The translations under genes were made by a program, and so were the position numbers. This document shows positions 53,550-64,000 of a DNA stretch of 64,000 nt, one piece after another (within the stretch, counting starts at the first letter, position 1; each line of letters starts with the position of its first letter). Origin of the DNA: Pseudomonas sp. ACN8 (lineage in GTDB: Bacteria > Pseudomonadota > Gammaproteobacteria > Pseudomonadales > Pseudomonadaceae). A model generated the notes under the pieces. The model worked only from the letters and a program-made list of their open reading frames with translations, had not been told where the DNA came from and did not search any database. The stretch covers positions 1 through 64,000 of the forward strand of contig NZ_MRCS01000015.1 of the NCBI RefSeq assembly GCF_002303925.1. Reading direction: 5' to 3'.

Positions 53550-53759
53550 GTAAGCGTTCCTGATACTCGATCAAATTAGCGTGGAATTGTACCCAAGCAC
53601 TGGCCGGGGCGCGATGTTACTGGCGTGAATCGATCAATTTAGCTGGTGTAAATGTTGCTCCAGCGCACAAACAGTCGCCGATACCTCGTTTGCTTGCGGG
53701 TATCGTGAGTCTCGCTACGCGCTACAATGGCGACTTTTACCGATCATGAGGTGTGCGCT

Positions 53760-54632
53760 TTGACTGCTCCAGGTGCTTTGAATTCCGCTGCTGGCTCGCT
53801 TTATGTGGTGGCGACGCCCATCGGCAACCTGGATGACATCAGTGCGCGGGCGCTGAAGATTCTGCGTGAAGTGGCCCTGGTCGCTGCGGAAGACACCCGT
53901 CATTCCCAGCGCTTGATGCAGCACTTCGGCATCTCGACGCCATTGGCGGCCTGCCATGAGCACAACGAGCGGGATGAAGGTAGTCGCTTTATCACGCGCC
54001 TGCTTGCCGGTGACAACGTGGCGTTGATTTCCGATGCCGGGACGCCGCTGATTTCCGATCCGGGTTATCACCTGGTGCGGCAGGCCCGGGCAGCGGGCAT
54101 TAATGTAGTACCGGTTCCGGGTGCCTGCGCATTGATTGCAGCGCTGTCGGCGGCGGGGCTGCCTTCCGATCGTTTCATTTTCGAAGGTTTTCTGCCGGCC
54201 AAGGCAGTGGGGCGGCGTGCGCGTCTGGAGCAGGTAAAGGAAGAACCTCGTACTTTGATCTTCTATGAGGCTCCGCATCGAATTCTGGAATGCCTGCAAG
54301 ACATGGAGCTGGTGTTCGGCCCCGAGCGTCCGGCGCTGCTTGCCCGTGAGCTGACCAAGACGTTTGAGACTCTCAAGGGGCTGCCGCTGGCTGAGTTGCG
54401 CGAGTTCGTCGAGTCGGACAGCAACCAGCAGCGCGGCGAGTGCGTGGTACTGGTGGCTGGCTGGTCCGCGCCCGAGGAAGAGGGGGCCGTCAGCAGCGAA
54501 GCGATGCGCATCCTCAACCTGTTGCTCGAAGAAATGCCGCTCAAGCGTGCGGCGGCGTTGGCGGCGCAAATCACCGGCGAGCGAAAGAATGTGCTGTACC
54601 AGATCGCGCTGGATCAGCAAAAGGGCGAGTAA
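53760..54632 (+). CDS. rsmI: 16S rRNA (cytidine(1402)-2'-O)-methyltransferase RsmI
   Basis: A 290-residue tetrapyrrole-methylase-fold enzyme that 2'-O-methylates C1402 of 16S rRNA. LYVVATPIGNLDDISARAL near residue 16 and ISDAGTPLISDPGYHLV near residue 89 are the SAM-binding motifs. An ATG at 53727 lies inside TACAAT (53723-53728), which looks like the promoter -10 box, so it cannot be the start. TTG at 53760 follows GAGG by eight bases and gives the family N-terminus. It is divergent from lpoA and followed by rnpB. Confidence 0.9.
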   Translation: MTAPGALNSAAGSLYVVATPIGNLDDISARALKILREVALVAAEDTRHSQRLMQHFGISTPLAACHEHNERDEGSRFITRLLAGDNVALISDAGTPLISDPGYHLVRQARAAGINVVPVPGACALIAALSAAGLPSDRFIFEGFLPAKAVGRRARLEQVKEEPRTLIFYEAPHRILECLQDMELVFGPERPALLARELTKTFETLKGLPLAELREFVESDSNQQRGECVVLVAGWSAPEEEGAVSSEAMRILNLLLEEMPLKRAAALAAQITGERKNVLYQIALDQQKGE

Positions 54633-54669
54633 AACCCGACGCACAGGCGTGCTCAATGGCGCTTGGCGC

Positions 54670-54698
54670 TTGTTCTTCGGGCGCTGTGCCGGTAACCT
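54670..54698 (+). promoter_or_regulatory. Likely rnpB promoter
   Basis: TTGTTC (54670-54675) and TAACCT (54693-54698) are separated by 17 bases. The start site would fall at about 54705-54708, the expected 5' end of the RNase P RNA. Confidence 0.5.
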
Positions 54699-54707
54699 TC
54701 GCGGCGG

Positions 54708-55062
54708 AGAGTCGATCGGACAGTCGCTGCCCTCTATGAAAATTAGGGGGGGGAGGAAAGTCCGGGCTCCATAGGGCGAAGTGCCAGGTAATGCCTGGGA
54801 GGCGCGAGCCTACGGAAAGTGCCACAGAAAATAACCGCCTAAGCGCTTCGGCGCCGGTAAGGGTGAAAAGGTGCGGTAAGAGCGCACCGCACGTCTGGCA
54901 ACAGTTCGTGGCTAGGTAAACCCCACTTGGAGCAAGACCAAATAGGGTCCCAAGGCGTGGCCCGCGCTGGGACCGGGTAGGTTGCTAAAGATGTCCAGTG
55001 ATGGCCATCGTAGACGAATGACTGTTCAAGACAGAACCCGGCTTACAGATCGACTCTCCACC
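54708..55062 (+). ncRNA. rnpB: RNase P RNA component (M1 RNA, type A)
   Basis: The catalytic RNA of RNase P, which removes 5' leaders from pre-tRNA. The universal segments are visible in order: GAGGAAAGTCCGGGCTCC near 54752, GGTAAACCCC near 54917, and AGACAGAACCCGGCTTACAG near 55030. The 5' end AGAGTCGATC pairs with GATCGACTCT at the 3' end to form helix P1, giving a length of about 355 bases. A T-rich tract after 55062 ends transcription. It stands between rsmI and mraZ, as in other pseudomonads. Confidence 0.96.
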
Positions 55063-55312
55063 TTTTTCTTTCCTCTGCTTGAATCATCGGGCAGGGGGTG
55101 GGTGATAGCAATTTCCCTCCTTACACATTCATCCGCAGAACCTCTTTTGTAATACCAAAAAAATCTTACTCTTAATAAATTACTTTAACTTTCGAACGCA
55201 GCCTTCTGTGCTGATTCAAGTTATCGGTCAGTTTCATCTGCCAGATTCTCGTTGCCCCTCCGTTAATGCTCCTAAATCTCAGTTCTGTAAGGGTTTTCCT
55301 TTAATCCGCGCC
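55063..55312. other. AT-rich spacer before the dcw promoter
   Basis: Together with the promoter this makes a 354-base gap between rnpB and mraZ. The stretch around 55140-55200 is unusually rich in A and T. I see no gene or hairpin of note beyond the rnpB termination tract. Confidence 0.6.
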
Positions 55313-55342
55313 TTGACGGTGTGGTGGGCGCATTCCTATAGT
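55313..55342 (+). promoter_or_regulatory. dcw cluster promoter (Pmra)
   Basis: TTGACG (55313-55318) and TATAGT (55337-55342) are spaced by 18 bases, a near-consensus sigma-70 promoter. The start site should fall near 55350, immediately before the MraZ-type repeats. Confidence 0.83.
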
Positions 55343-55350
55343 GTGCACAA

Positions 55351-55375
55351 GTGGCGGAAAGTGGCATGAAGTGGG
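55351..55375 (+). promoter_or_regulatory. Triple GTGG repeat, likely MraZ operator
   Basis: GTGGC, GTGGC and GTGGG start at 55351, 55361 and 55371, each separated by five bases. Three direct TGGG-type pentamers with 5-base spacers is the known MraZ-binding arrangement. The repeats overlap the predicted transcription start, as expected for autorepression by MraZ. Confidence 0.8.
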
Positions 55376-55416
55376 TTTTTTGAACTCAAAACGCTAGAAT
55401 TTGGAGAAACGCTGAC

Positions 55417-55872
55417 GTGTTTCGCGGAGCCAACGCTATCAGTCTCGATGCAAAGGGCCGTCTCGCAATGCCGAGCCGGTACCGTGACGAGCTCGATTCG
55501 CGCAGCTCCGGTCAGTTGATCGTGACAATTGATGCCGTTGATCCTTGTTTATGTGTTTACCCGCTCGATGAGTGGGAAATTATTGAAACCAAACTGCGCG
55601 CATTGCCTTCGCTTCGCGAAGAGAATCGCCGCCTGCAACGTTTACTGATTGGTAATGCCGTCGACCTCGAGCTCGATGGCAGTGGTCGTTTTCTGGTTCC
55701 GCCGCGTCTTCGTGAATATGCCAAGTTGGATAAGCGCGCGATGTTGGTAGGCCAACTGAACAAGTTCCAACTGTGGGACGAAGATGCCTGGAACGCGGTT
55801 TCTGCCGCTGACCTGGCTGCCATTCAACAACCGGGCGCTATGCCTGATGAACTGCGTGATTTGATCCTGTGA
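55417..55872 (+). CDS. mraZ: Transcriptional regulator MraZ
   Basis: A 151-residue MraZ with two SpoVT/AbrB-like halves: [21 protein letters not shown] at the N-terminus and [21 protein letters not shown] near residue 88. It oligomerises and represses the dcw promoter through direct repeats. The start is GTG at 55417 with GGAG upstream. It overlaps rsmH as GTGA and leads the division and cell-wall cluster. Confidence 0.94.
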   Translation: MFRGANAISLDAKGRLAMPSRYRDELDSRSSGQLIVTIDAVDPCLCVYPLDEWEIIETKLRALPSLREENRRLQRLLIGNAVDLELDGSGRFLVPPRLREYAKLDKRAMLVGQLNKFQLWDEDAWNAVSAADLAAIQQPGAMPDELRDLIL

Positions 55873-56812
55873 CTATTGATAGCGGCTTTAACCACATCAC
55901 CGTACTGCTTGACGAAGCTGTCGAGGCTCTCGCCGTACGTCCTGATGGCTGCTATCTGGACGGCACGTTCGGGCGCGGCGGACACAGCCGGTTGATCCTC
56001 AGCCAGCTCGGTCCCGATGGTCGGTTGCTCGGATTCGATAAAGATCCACAAGCGATTGCCACCGGGCAGACGCTAGCGGCCGAAGACGGCCGCTTTGTCG
56101 TTGTGCAGCGCAGCTTTGCCGAGCTCGGTTCGGAAGTCGCCGAACGCGGTCTGGCCGGCAAGGTCAGCGGCGTTCTGCTGGATCTGGGCGTGTCTTCGCC
56201 ACAGCTCGACGACCCTGAGCGCGGCTTCAGTTTCCTCAACGACGGTCCGCTGGACATGCGCATGGATCCGTCCCGTGGCATCAGCGCCGCCGAATTCGTC
56301 AACACCGCGCCCGTGGAAGAAATCGCCCGGGTGTTCAAGGAATACGGCGAAGAGCGTTTCTCCGGCCGCATGGCCCGTGCCGTGGCCGAGCGCCGCGACA
56401 TCAAGCCATTCGAACGCACCGGTGACCTGGCAGAAGTCCTGAAGGTCGCCAACCCGGCGTGGGAAAAGGGCAAGAACCCTGCAACCCGCGCCTTCCAGGG
56501 GTTGCGTATTCACGTCAACAACGAATTGGGTGACCTGGAAACCGGCCTCGAAGCCGCGCTGGAATGCCTGGAAGTGGGCGGTCGCCTGGTGGTGATCAGC
56601 TTCCATTCGCTGGAAGACCGTATCGTCAAACTGTTCATGCGCAAGCTGGTCAAAGGCGAAGCCGACAACCTGCCGCGCAACCTGCCGGTTCGGCATGTCG
56701 CCTTCGAACCGAAAATCAAAATCCATGGCAAAGCGCAGACGGCCTCCGACGCCGAACTCAAAGCCAACCCACGTTCCCGTAGCGCTGTCATGCGTGTGGC
56801 GGAGAAGCTGCG

Positions 56813-56816
<4 letters not shown>
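55869..56816 (+). CDS. rsmH: 16S rRNA (cytosine(1402)-N4)-methyltransferase RsmH
   Basis: A 315-residue methyltransferase that N4-methylates C1402 of 16S rRNA, the same nucleotide modified by RsmI encoded about 1.2 kb upstream. [13 protein letters not shown] at the start and the SAM motif [13 protein letters not shown] near residue 35 are typical. [21 protein letters not shown] lies near 102. The GTG start overlaps the mraZ stop (GTGA), and the stop overlaps ftsL in the same way. Confidence 0.95.
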
Positions 56817-58844
<2,028 letters not shown>

Positions 58845-58845
<1 letters not shown>

Positions 58846-60308
58846 TGTCCCTGAGCCTGAACAAGATTTTCCCTCACGCCGGTCACGATCTGCTGATTCG
58901 CGAGCTCGCCCTGGACAGCCGCAAAGTGCGCGCGGGCGATCTGTTCCTCGCCGTGCCGGGCGGGAAGTTCGATGGACGCGCGCATATTGCCGACGCTTTG
59001 CAGCGCGGAGCTGCCGCGGTGGCCTATGAAGTAGAAGGCGCCACGGTCCTGCCGATCACTGAAGTGCCGCTGATTCCGGTCAAAGGTCTGGCGGCTCAGC
59101 TGTCGGACATCGCCGGGCGTTTTTATGGCGAGCCAAGCCATCACCTGAACCTGGTGGGCGTGACCGGCACCAACGGCAAGACCAGCGTGACTCAATTGGT
59201 TGCCCAGGCACTGGACCTGCTCGGCCAGCACTGCGGCCTGGTCGGTACGCTCGGTTCCGGTTTCTACGGCGCGCTGGAAATCGGCCTGCATACCACGCCG
59301 AATCCGATTGCCGTGCAAGCGACCCTGGCAGACCTGAAAAAGGCCGGGGCCAAAGCCGTGGCGATGGAAGTGTCTTCCCATGGTCTGGACCAGGGTCGCG
59401 TGACTGCATTGGCGTTCGATGTGGCAGTGATGACCAACCTGTCCCGCGATCACCTGGATTACCACGGCACCATGCAGGCTTACGGCGAAGCCAAGTCCAG
59501 GCTGTTTGCCTGGAATGATTTGAAATGCCGCGTGGTCAATCTCGACGACAAGTTTGGTCGGCAACTGGCCGCCGACAAGTGCGAGTCGCGGTTGATCACC
59601 TATAGCCTGGAAGATTCCAGCGCCTACCTGTATTGCCGCCAGGCGCAATTCGACGACGAAGGCGTGCGCGCCACGCTGGTCACGCCACAGGGCGAGCACC
59701 ACTTGCGCAGCACCTTGCTCGGTCGCTTCAACCTGAGCAATGTCCTGGCGGCGGTCGGCGCGTTGCTCGGTCTGGATTATGCCCTGGACGAAATTCTCGA
59801 GGTGCTGCCGAAGCTGGAAGGCCCTGCCGGTCGCATGCAGCGTCTGGGCGGAGGCTCGCAGCCGCTGGTGGTGGTCGATTACGCCCACACCCCGGATGCC
59901 CTGGAAAAAGTACTGCTGGCCCTGCGTCCACACGCCAAGGGCCGGTTGCTGTGCCTGTTCGGCTGTGGCGGCGACCGCGATCGCGGCAAGCGACCATTGA
60001 TGGCCGAAGTGGTCGAGCGCCTGGCCGATGGCGTGCTGGTCACCGACGACAACCCGCGTACTGAGGACCCAGCAGTGATTTTCGATGACATCCGTGCCGG
60101 TTTCACGGCTGTGGATAAAGTGGAATTCATTGCCGGCCGTGGTCAGGCGATTGCCCGGTTGATCGCCAGTGCCTCGGTGGATGACGTGATTGTCCTGGCC
60201 GGTAAAGGTCATGAGGACTATCAGGAAATCAACGGCGAACGCCATGCCTTTTCCGATCTGGTCGAGGCCGATCATGCCTTGACTGCGTGGGAGGTGGCCC
60301 ATGCTTAA
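58845..60308 (+). CDS. murE: UDP-MurNAc-L-Ala-D-Glu--meso-diaminopimelate ligase MurE
   Basis: A 487-residue Mur ligase adding the third residue of the stem peptide. The ATP loop GVTGTNGKTSVTQ is near residue 105. DDNPRTED near residue 402 holds the DNPR motif that selects meso-diaminopimelate rather than lysine. The ATG overlaps the ftsI stop; the end overlaps murF by eight bases. Confidence 0.95.
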
Positions 60309-61668
60309 GGCATTGAAACTGAGTGAACTGACCGGTGCGCTGAATGCTCGCCTGCTGTCCGCCGATGCCAGCTTTGACGGTGTCAGCATCGACAGTCGTG
60401 CAATCAAGCCGGGTCAACTGTTTATCGCGTTGGCCGGTCCGCGCTTCGATGGTCATGATTATCTCAATGAAGTCGCCGCCAAGGGCGCCGTGGCTGCGCT
60501 GGTCGAGCGTGAAGTCGCCGGCAGCACGCTGCCGCAGTTGCTGGTCAGCGACACCCGCCAGGCCCTGGGCCAGTTGGGCGCACTGAATCGCGCCGCCTAC
60601 ACCCATCCGGTCGCGGCCGTCACCGGCTCCAGCGGCAAGACCACGGTCAAGGAGATGCTTGCGAGCATCCTGCGTACGCGCGGCGCAGTACTCGCCACCC
60701 GTGGCAACCTGAACAACGATCTCGGCGTGCCTTTGACCTTGCTCGAACTGGCGCCGGAACACTCCGCTGCCGTGATCGAACTGGGTGCTTCGCGCCTGGG
60801 TGAAATTGCCTACACCGTCGGCCTTACCAGGCCGCACGTGGCCATTCTCAACAATGCCGGGACCGCCCACGTCGGCGAGTTCGGCGGTCCGGAAAAAATC
60901 GTCGAAGCCAAGGGCGAGATCATCGAAGGGCTGGATGCCGATGGCGTCGCCGTTCTCAATCTCGACGACAAGGCATTCGGTATCTGGAAGGCCCGCGCCG
61001 GTGACCGCAAAGTGCTGACGTTTGCGTTGAGCAATTCGAGCGCCGATTTCCATGCCAGTGACCTGGCTACGGATGCCCGCGGCTGCCCGGCGTTCAACCT
61101 GCACTGCCCTGAAGGTGTGGAGCGCGTGCAACTGAACCTGCTCGGCACCCATAACGTCGCCAATGCCATGGCCGCCGCCGCTGCCGCCCATGCCCTGGGC
61201 GTGTCGCTGTTCGGTATCGCCACCGGCCTTGGCGCGGTGCAGCCGGTCAAGGGTCGCACCGTTGCGCAGCTGGCCACCAACGGTATGCGCGTGATCGATG
61301 ACACTTATAACGCCAACCCCACCTCCATGTGCGCTGCCGTTGATATACTGGCCGGCTTTTCCGGTCGCACCGTCCTGGTGCTCGGGGATATCGGCGAGTT
61401 GGGCGAATGGGCGGAGCAGGGGCACCGCGACGTGGGCGAGTACGCCCGTGGCAAGGTTTCTGCGCTGTACGCCGTCGGGCCAATGATGGCTCACGCCGTG
61501 AACGCATTCGGTCCACAGGCTCTTCACTTCAGCACGCAGGCTGAACTGATCAAGGCCCTGGGGGCCGAGCAAGACACAAACACCACCATTTTGATCAAGG
61601 GATCGCGCAGCGCTGCGATGGAAAACGTCGTCGCCGCCTTGTGCGGGTCCAGTCTGGAGAAACATTAA
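60301..61668 (+). CDS. murF: UDP-MurNAc-tripeptide--D-alanyl-D-alanine ligase MurF
   Basis: A 455-residue Mur ligase that adds D-Ala-D-Ala to complete the pentapeptide precursor. The ATP-binding loop [15 protein letters not shown] is near residue 108. The central-domain motif [16 protein letters not shown] lies near 181, and [13 protein letters not shown] near residue 331. The start lies within the last codons of murE and the stop overlaps mraY (TAATG). Confidence 0.95.
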   Translation: MLKALKLSELTGALNARLLSADASFDGVSIDSRAIKPGQLFIALAGPRFDGHDYLNEVAAKGAVAALVEREVAGSTLPQLLVSDTRQALGQLGALNRAAYTHPVAAVTGSSGKTTVKEMLASILRTRGAVLATRGNLNNDLGVPLTLLELAPEHSAAVIELGASRLGEIAYTVGLTRPHVAILNNAGTAHVGEFGGPEKIVEAKGEIIEGLDADGVAVLNLDDKAFGIWKARAGDRKVLTFALSNSSADFHASDLATDARGCPAFNLHCPEGVERVQLNLLGTHNVANAMAAAAAAHALGVSLFGIATGLGAVQPVKGRTVAQLATNGMRVIDDTYNANPTSMCAAVDILAGFSGRTVLVLGDIGELGEWAEQGHRDVGEYARGKVSALYAVGPMMAHAVNAFGPQALHFSTQAELIKALGAEQDTNTTILIKGSRSAAMENVVAALCGSSLEKH

Positions 61669-62750
61669 TGCTGCTGCTGCTAGCGGAGTATCTGCAACAG
61701 TTCTACAAAGGCTTCGCGGTCTTCCAGTACCTGACCCTGCGCGGGATTCTCGGTGTACTGACCGCGCTGGTCTTGTCGCTGTGCTATGGCCCATGGATGA
61801 TCCGCACCTTGCAGAACCGGCAGATCGGTCAATCCGTGCGCAACGACGGCCCGCAGTCGCACCTGTCCAAGTCGGGTACGCCGACCATGGGCGGCGCGCT
61901 GATTCTGTCGTCCATCGGTGTCAGCACCCTGCTGTGGGCTGACCTGAGCAATCGCTACGTCTGGGTCGTACTGCTGGTGACCCTGCTGTTCGGCGCCATC
62001 GGCTGGGTCGACGACTACCGCAAGGTCATCGAGAAAAACTCCCGTGGCTTGCCGAGCCGCTGGAAATATTTCTGGCAATCGGTGTTCGGTCTGGGCGCGG
62101 CGATCTTCCTTTATATGACTGCCGCCACGCCGGTGGAAACCACCCTGATCCTGCCGATGCTCAAGGACTACAGCATTGCGCTGGGCGCCGGTTTCATCGT
62201 CCTGACCTATTTCGTGATCGTCGGTTCGAGCAACGCGGTCAACCTGACCGACGGCCTCGACGGCCTGGCGATCATGCCGACCGTGATGGTTGGTGGTGGC
62301 CTAGGCATTTTCTGCTACCTGTCGGGTAACGTGAAATTCGCCGAATACCTGCTGATTCCTTATGTACCGGGCGCCGGTGAGTTGATCGTGTTCTGTGGCG
62401 CACTGATCGGAGCAGGCCTGGGCTTCCTCTGGTTCAACACCTATCCGGCACAGGTCTTCATGGGTGACGTCGGCGCACTGGCGCTGGGCGCGGCCCTGGG
62501 CACCATCGCGGTGATCGTCCGTCAGGAAATCGTCCTGTTCATCATGGGCGGCGTGTTCGTGATGGAAACCCTGTCAGTCGTCATTCAGGTTGCCTCTTTT
62601 AAACTGACCGGTCGCCGTGTTTTCCGCATGGCGCCCATTCACCACCACTTTGAACTCAAGGGCTGGCCCGAGCCGCGCGTGATCGTCCGTTTCTGGATCA
62701 TCACCGTGATTCTCGTGCTGATCGGCCTTGCCACCCTGAAGCTGAGGTAG
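61668..62750 (+). CDS. mraY: Phospho-MurNAc-pentapeptide-transferase MraY
   Basis: A 360-residue membrane enzyme with about ten helices that makes lipid I from UDP-MurNAc-pentapeptide and undecaprenyl phosphate. Conserved motifs are [12 protein letters not shown] near residue 65, [12 protein letters not shown] (the Asp pair) near residue 112, [10 protein letters not shown] near 192, and the histidine motif [16 protein letters not shown] near residue 321. The ATG at 61668 forms TAATG with the murF stop; the longer frame from 61641 is not used. Confidence 0.95.
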   Translation: MLLLLAEYLQQFYKGFAVFQYLTLRGILGVLTALVLSLCYGPWMIRTLQNRQIGQSVRNDGPQSHLSKSGTPTMGGALILSSIGVSTLLWADLSNRYVWVVLLVTLLFGAIGWVDDYRKVIEKNSRGLPSRWKYFWQSVFGLGAAIFLYMTAATPVETTLILPMLKDYSIALGAGFIVLTYFVIVGSSNAVNLTDGLDGLAIMPTVMVGGGLGIFCYLSGNVKFAEYLLIPYVPGAGELIVFCGALIGAGLGFLWFNTYPAQVFMGDVGALALGAALGTIAVIVRQEIVLFIMGGVFVMETLSVVIQVASFKLTGRRVFRMAPIHHHFELKGWPEPRVIVRFWIITVILVLIGLATLKLR

Positions 62751-62756
62751 AAACAC

Positions 62757-64000
62757 GTGTCTCTGATCGCTTCTGACCACTTCCGCATCGTTGTCGGCCT
62801 CGGCAAGAGCGGCATGTCCCTGGTTCGCTTCCTGGCGAACCAGGGCGTGGCGTTTGCCGTGGCCGATACGCGGGAAAATCCACCGGAACTGGCCACGCTC
62901 AAGCGTGACTATCCCCACGTGGAAGTGCGTTGTGGCGAGCTGGACGTCGAATTCCTGTGCCGTGCCGACGAGCTCTACGTGAGCCCCGGCCTGGCGCTGG
63001 CGACCCCGGCCCTGCAGGCTGCCGCCGCCCGTGGCGTGAAGTTGTCCGGCGACATCGAGCTGTTCGCGCGTAACGCGAAGGCGCCGATCGTGGCCATCAG
63101 CGGCTCCAACGCGAAAAGTACCGTGACCACCCTGGTCGGCGAGATGGCGGCTGCGGCCGGCAAGCGAGTTGCCGTCGGTGGCAACCTCGGTACGCCGGCG
63201 CTGGACTTGCTCAGTGACGACATCGAGTTGTACGTGATGGAACTGTCGAGTTTCCAGCTGGAAACCACCGATCAGCTCAACGCCGAAGTGGCGACCGTGC
63301 TCAATATCAGCGAAGACCACATGGACCGTTACAGCGGTCTGCCGGCCTATCACCTGGCCAAGCACCGGATCTTCCGGGGCGCCAGGCAGTTCGTGGTCAA
63401 TCGCCAGGATGCCCTGAGTCGTCCGTTGATGGGCGAAGGTCAGCCTTGCTGGACCTTCGGCCTGAGCAAACCTGATTTCAAGGCCTTTGGTATCCGTGAA
63501 GAAGGCAGCGAGAAATACCTGGCCTTCGAATTCCAGAACCTGATGCCGGTGCGCGAATTGAAGATTCGCGGCTCCCACAACCAGTCCAACGCCCTGGCGG
63601 CCCTGGCCCTGGGCCATGCGGTCGGCCTGCCGTTCGACGCCATGCTGTCGAGCCTGCGCACCTTCGCCGGTCTCGAGCATCGTTGCCAATGGGTCCGCGA
63701 CCTCGACGGCGTGGGCTACTACAACGATTCCAAGGCCACCAACGTCGGTGCCGCCCTGGCGGCCATCGAAGGTTTGGGCGCAGACATCGACGGCAAGGTC
63801 GTGCTGATCGCCGGTGGCGACGGCAAGGGTGCCGAGTTCAAGGACCTGCGCGATCCGGTGGCGGCCAACTGCCGCGCCGTGGTCCTGATGGGCCGCGACT
63901 CCGACAAGATCGGCGAGGCCATCGGCGATGCCGTACCGCTGATCCGCGCCGGCTCCCTGGTCGAAGCCGTCGAACAATGCCGTGCCGCAGCCCAACCGGG
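62757..64000 (+). CDS. murD: UDP-MurNAc-L-alanine--D-glutamate ligase MurD (3' end outside the window)
   Basis: The first 414 residues of MurD, which adds D-glutamate to UDP-MurNAc-L-Ala; the usual total is about 450. No stop codon occurs before the window edge. The start is GTG at 62757, seven bases after mraY. VVGLGKSGMSLVRFLANQG near residue 11 is the N-terminal Rossmann motif. The ATP loop GSNAKSTVTTL is near residue 116, with Ala in place of the usual Gly. HRCQWVRDLDGVGYYNDSKATN near 303 is also typical. Codon use matches the other dcw genes. Confidence 0.93.
   Translation, partial: MSLIASDHFRIVVGLGKSGMSLVRFLANQGVAFAVADTRENPPELATLKRDYPHVEVRCGELDVEFLCRADELYVSPGLALATPALQAAAARGVKLSGDIELFARNAKAPIVAISGSNAKSTVTTLVGEMAAAAGKRVAVGGNLGTPALDLLSDDIELYVMELSSFQLETTDQLNAEVATVLNISEDHMDRYSGLPAYHLAKHRIFRGARQFVVNRQDALSRPLMGEGQPCWTFGLSKPDFKAFGIREEGSEKYLAFEFQNLMPVRELKIRGSHNQSNALAALALGHAVGLPFDAMLSSLRTFAGLEHRCQWVRDLDGVGYYNDSKATNVGAALAAIEGLGADIDGKVVLIAGGDGKGAEFKDLRDPVAANCRAVVLMGRDSDKIGEAIGDAVPLIRAGSLVEAVEQCRAAAQP

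Noticed and set aside
53727..53759. ATG start for rsmI at 53727
   Set aside because: The codon falls inside the probable -10 element TACAAT, so it would lie upstream of the transcript start.

Overview
The window reads as a chromosomal segment of a fluorescent pseudomonad (Pseudomonas fluorescens group). This rests on the high GC content with strong third-position bias, the many GCGAGCAGGCTCGCTCCCACA-type REP pairs between genes, and the gene order of the dcw, petABC-sspAB and lpoA-yraN-diaA blocks. It is a mosaic of conserved core blocks and accessory catabolic or effector modules.

Layout. 1-125 looks like the 3' end (domains V/VI) of a group II intron whose body lies outside the window. 140-9033 holds an acyltransferase, small zinc-ribbon and DUF2007 proteins, a YedK-like protein, an M48 lipoprotein protease, a Gdt1/TMEM165-type transporter behind a yybP-ykoY-type manganese riboswitch, rsmC, a D-2-hydroxyacid dehydrogenase, a LysE-type exporter and a medium-chain acyl-CoA ligase. 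9372-15575 is a DUF1302/DUF1329 outer-membrane pair followed by a MalT/AlkS-type LAL regulator. 15682-17131 is an orphan PAAR effector with a toxin-44-like C-terminus and an overlapping putative immunity gene. 17316-18810 holds an MBL hydrolase and an OmpA-family lipoprotein.

18941-31823 is a complete ectoine/hydroxyectoine uptake and catabolism island: ehuABCD, enuR, eutB, eutC, doeA, doeB, doeX, doeC and doeD. Ectoine is imported by EhuBCD-A and opened by DoeA to N-acetyl-diaminobutyrate. DoeB deacetylates this, DoeD transaminates it to aspartate semialdehyde, and DoeC oxidises that to aspartate. EutB and EutC handle hydroxyectoine. A shared palindrome ATTGNNCTAGNNCAAT at the two main promoters is a candidate EnuR operator.

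32012-35785 is housekeeping (zapG, an alpha/beta hydrolase, trpS, zapE). 35876-41188 is a minus-strand accessory cluster: a flavin amino-acid monooxygenase-like enzyme, a nitrilase-superfamily amidase, an internally duplicated membrane protein and an asparaginase. A GlxA-type AraC regulator lies next to it. An acyl-CoA dehydrogenase and an aldo-keto reductase follow.

45056-64000 is core genome: rplM-rpsI, petABC (cytochrome bc1), sspAB, then dolP-diaA-yraN-lpoA divergent from rsmI, then rnpB. The dcw cluster follows (mraZ-rsmH-ftsL-ftsI-murE-murF-mraY-murD), running off the right edge inside murD. Its promoter carries three 10-bp-spaced GTGG repeats that look like MraZ boxes. I saw no tRNA or rRNA genes, CRISPR arrays, prophage or complete insertion sequence.
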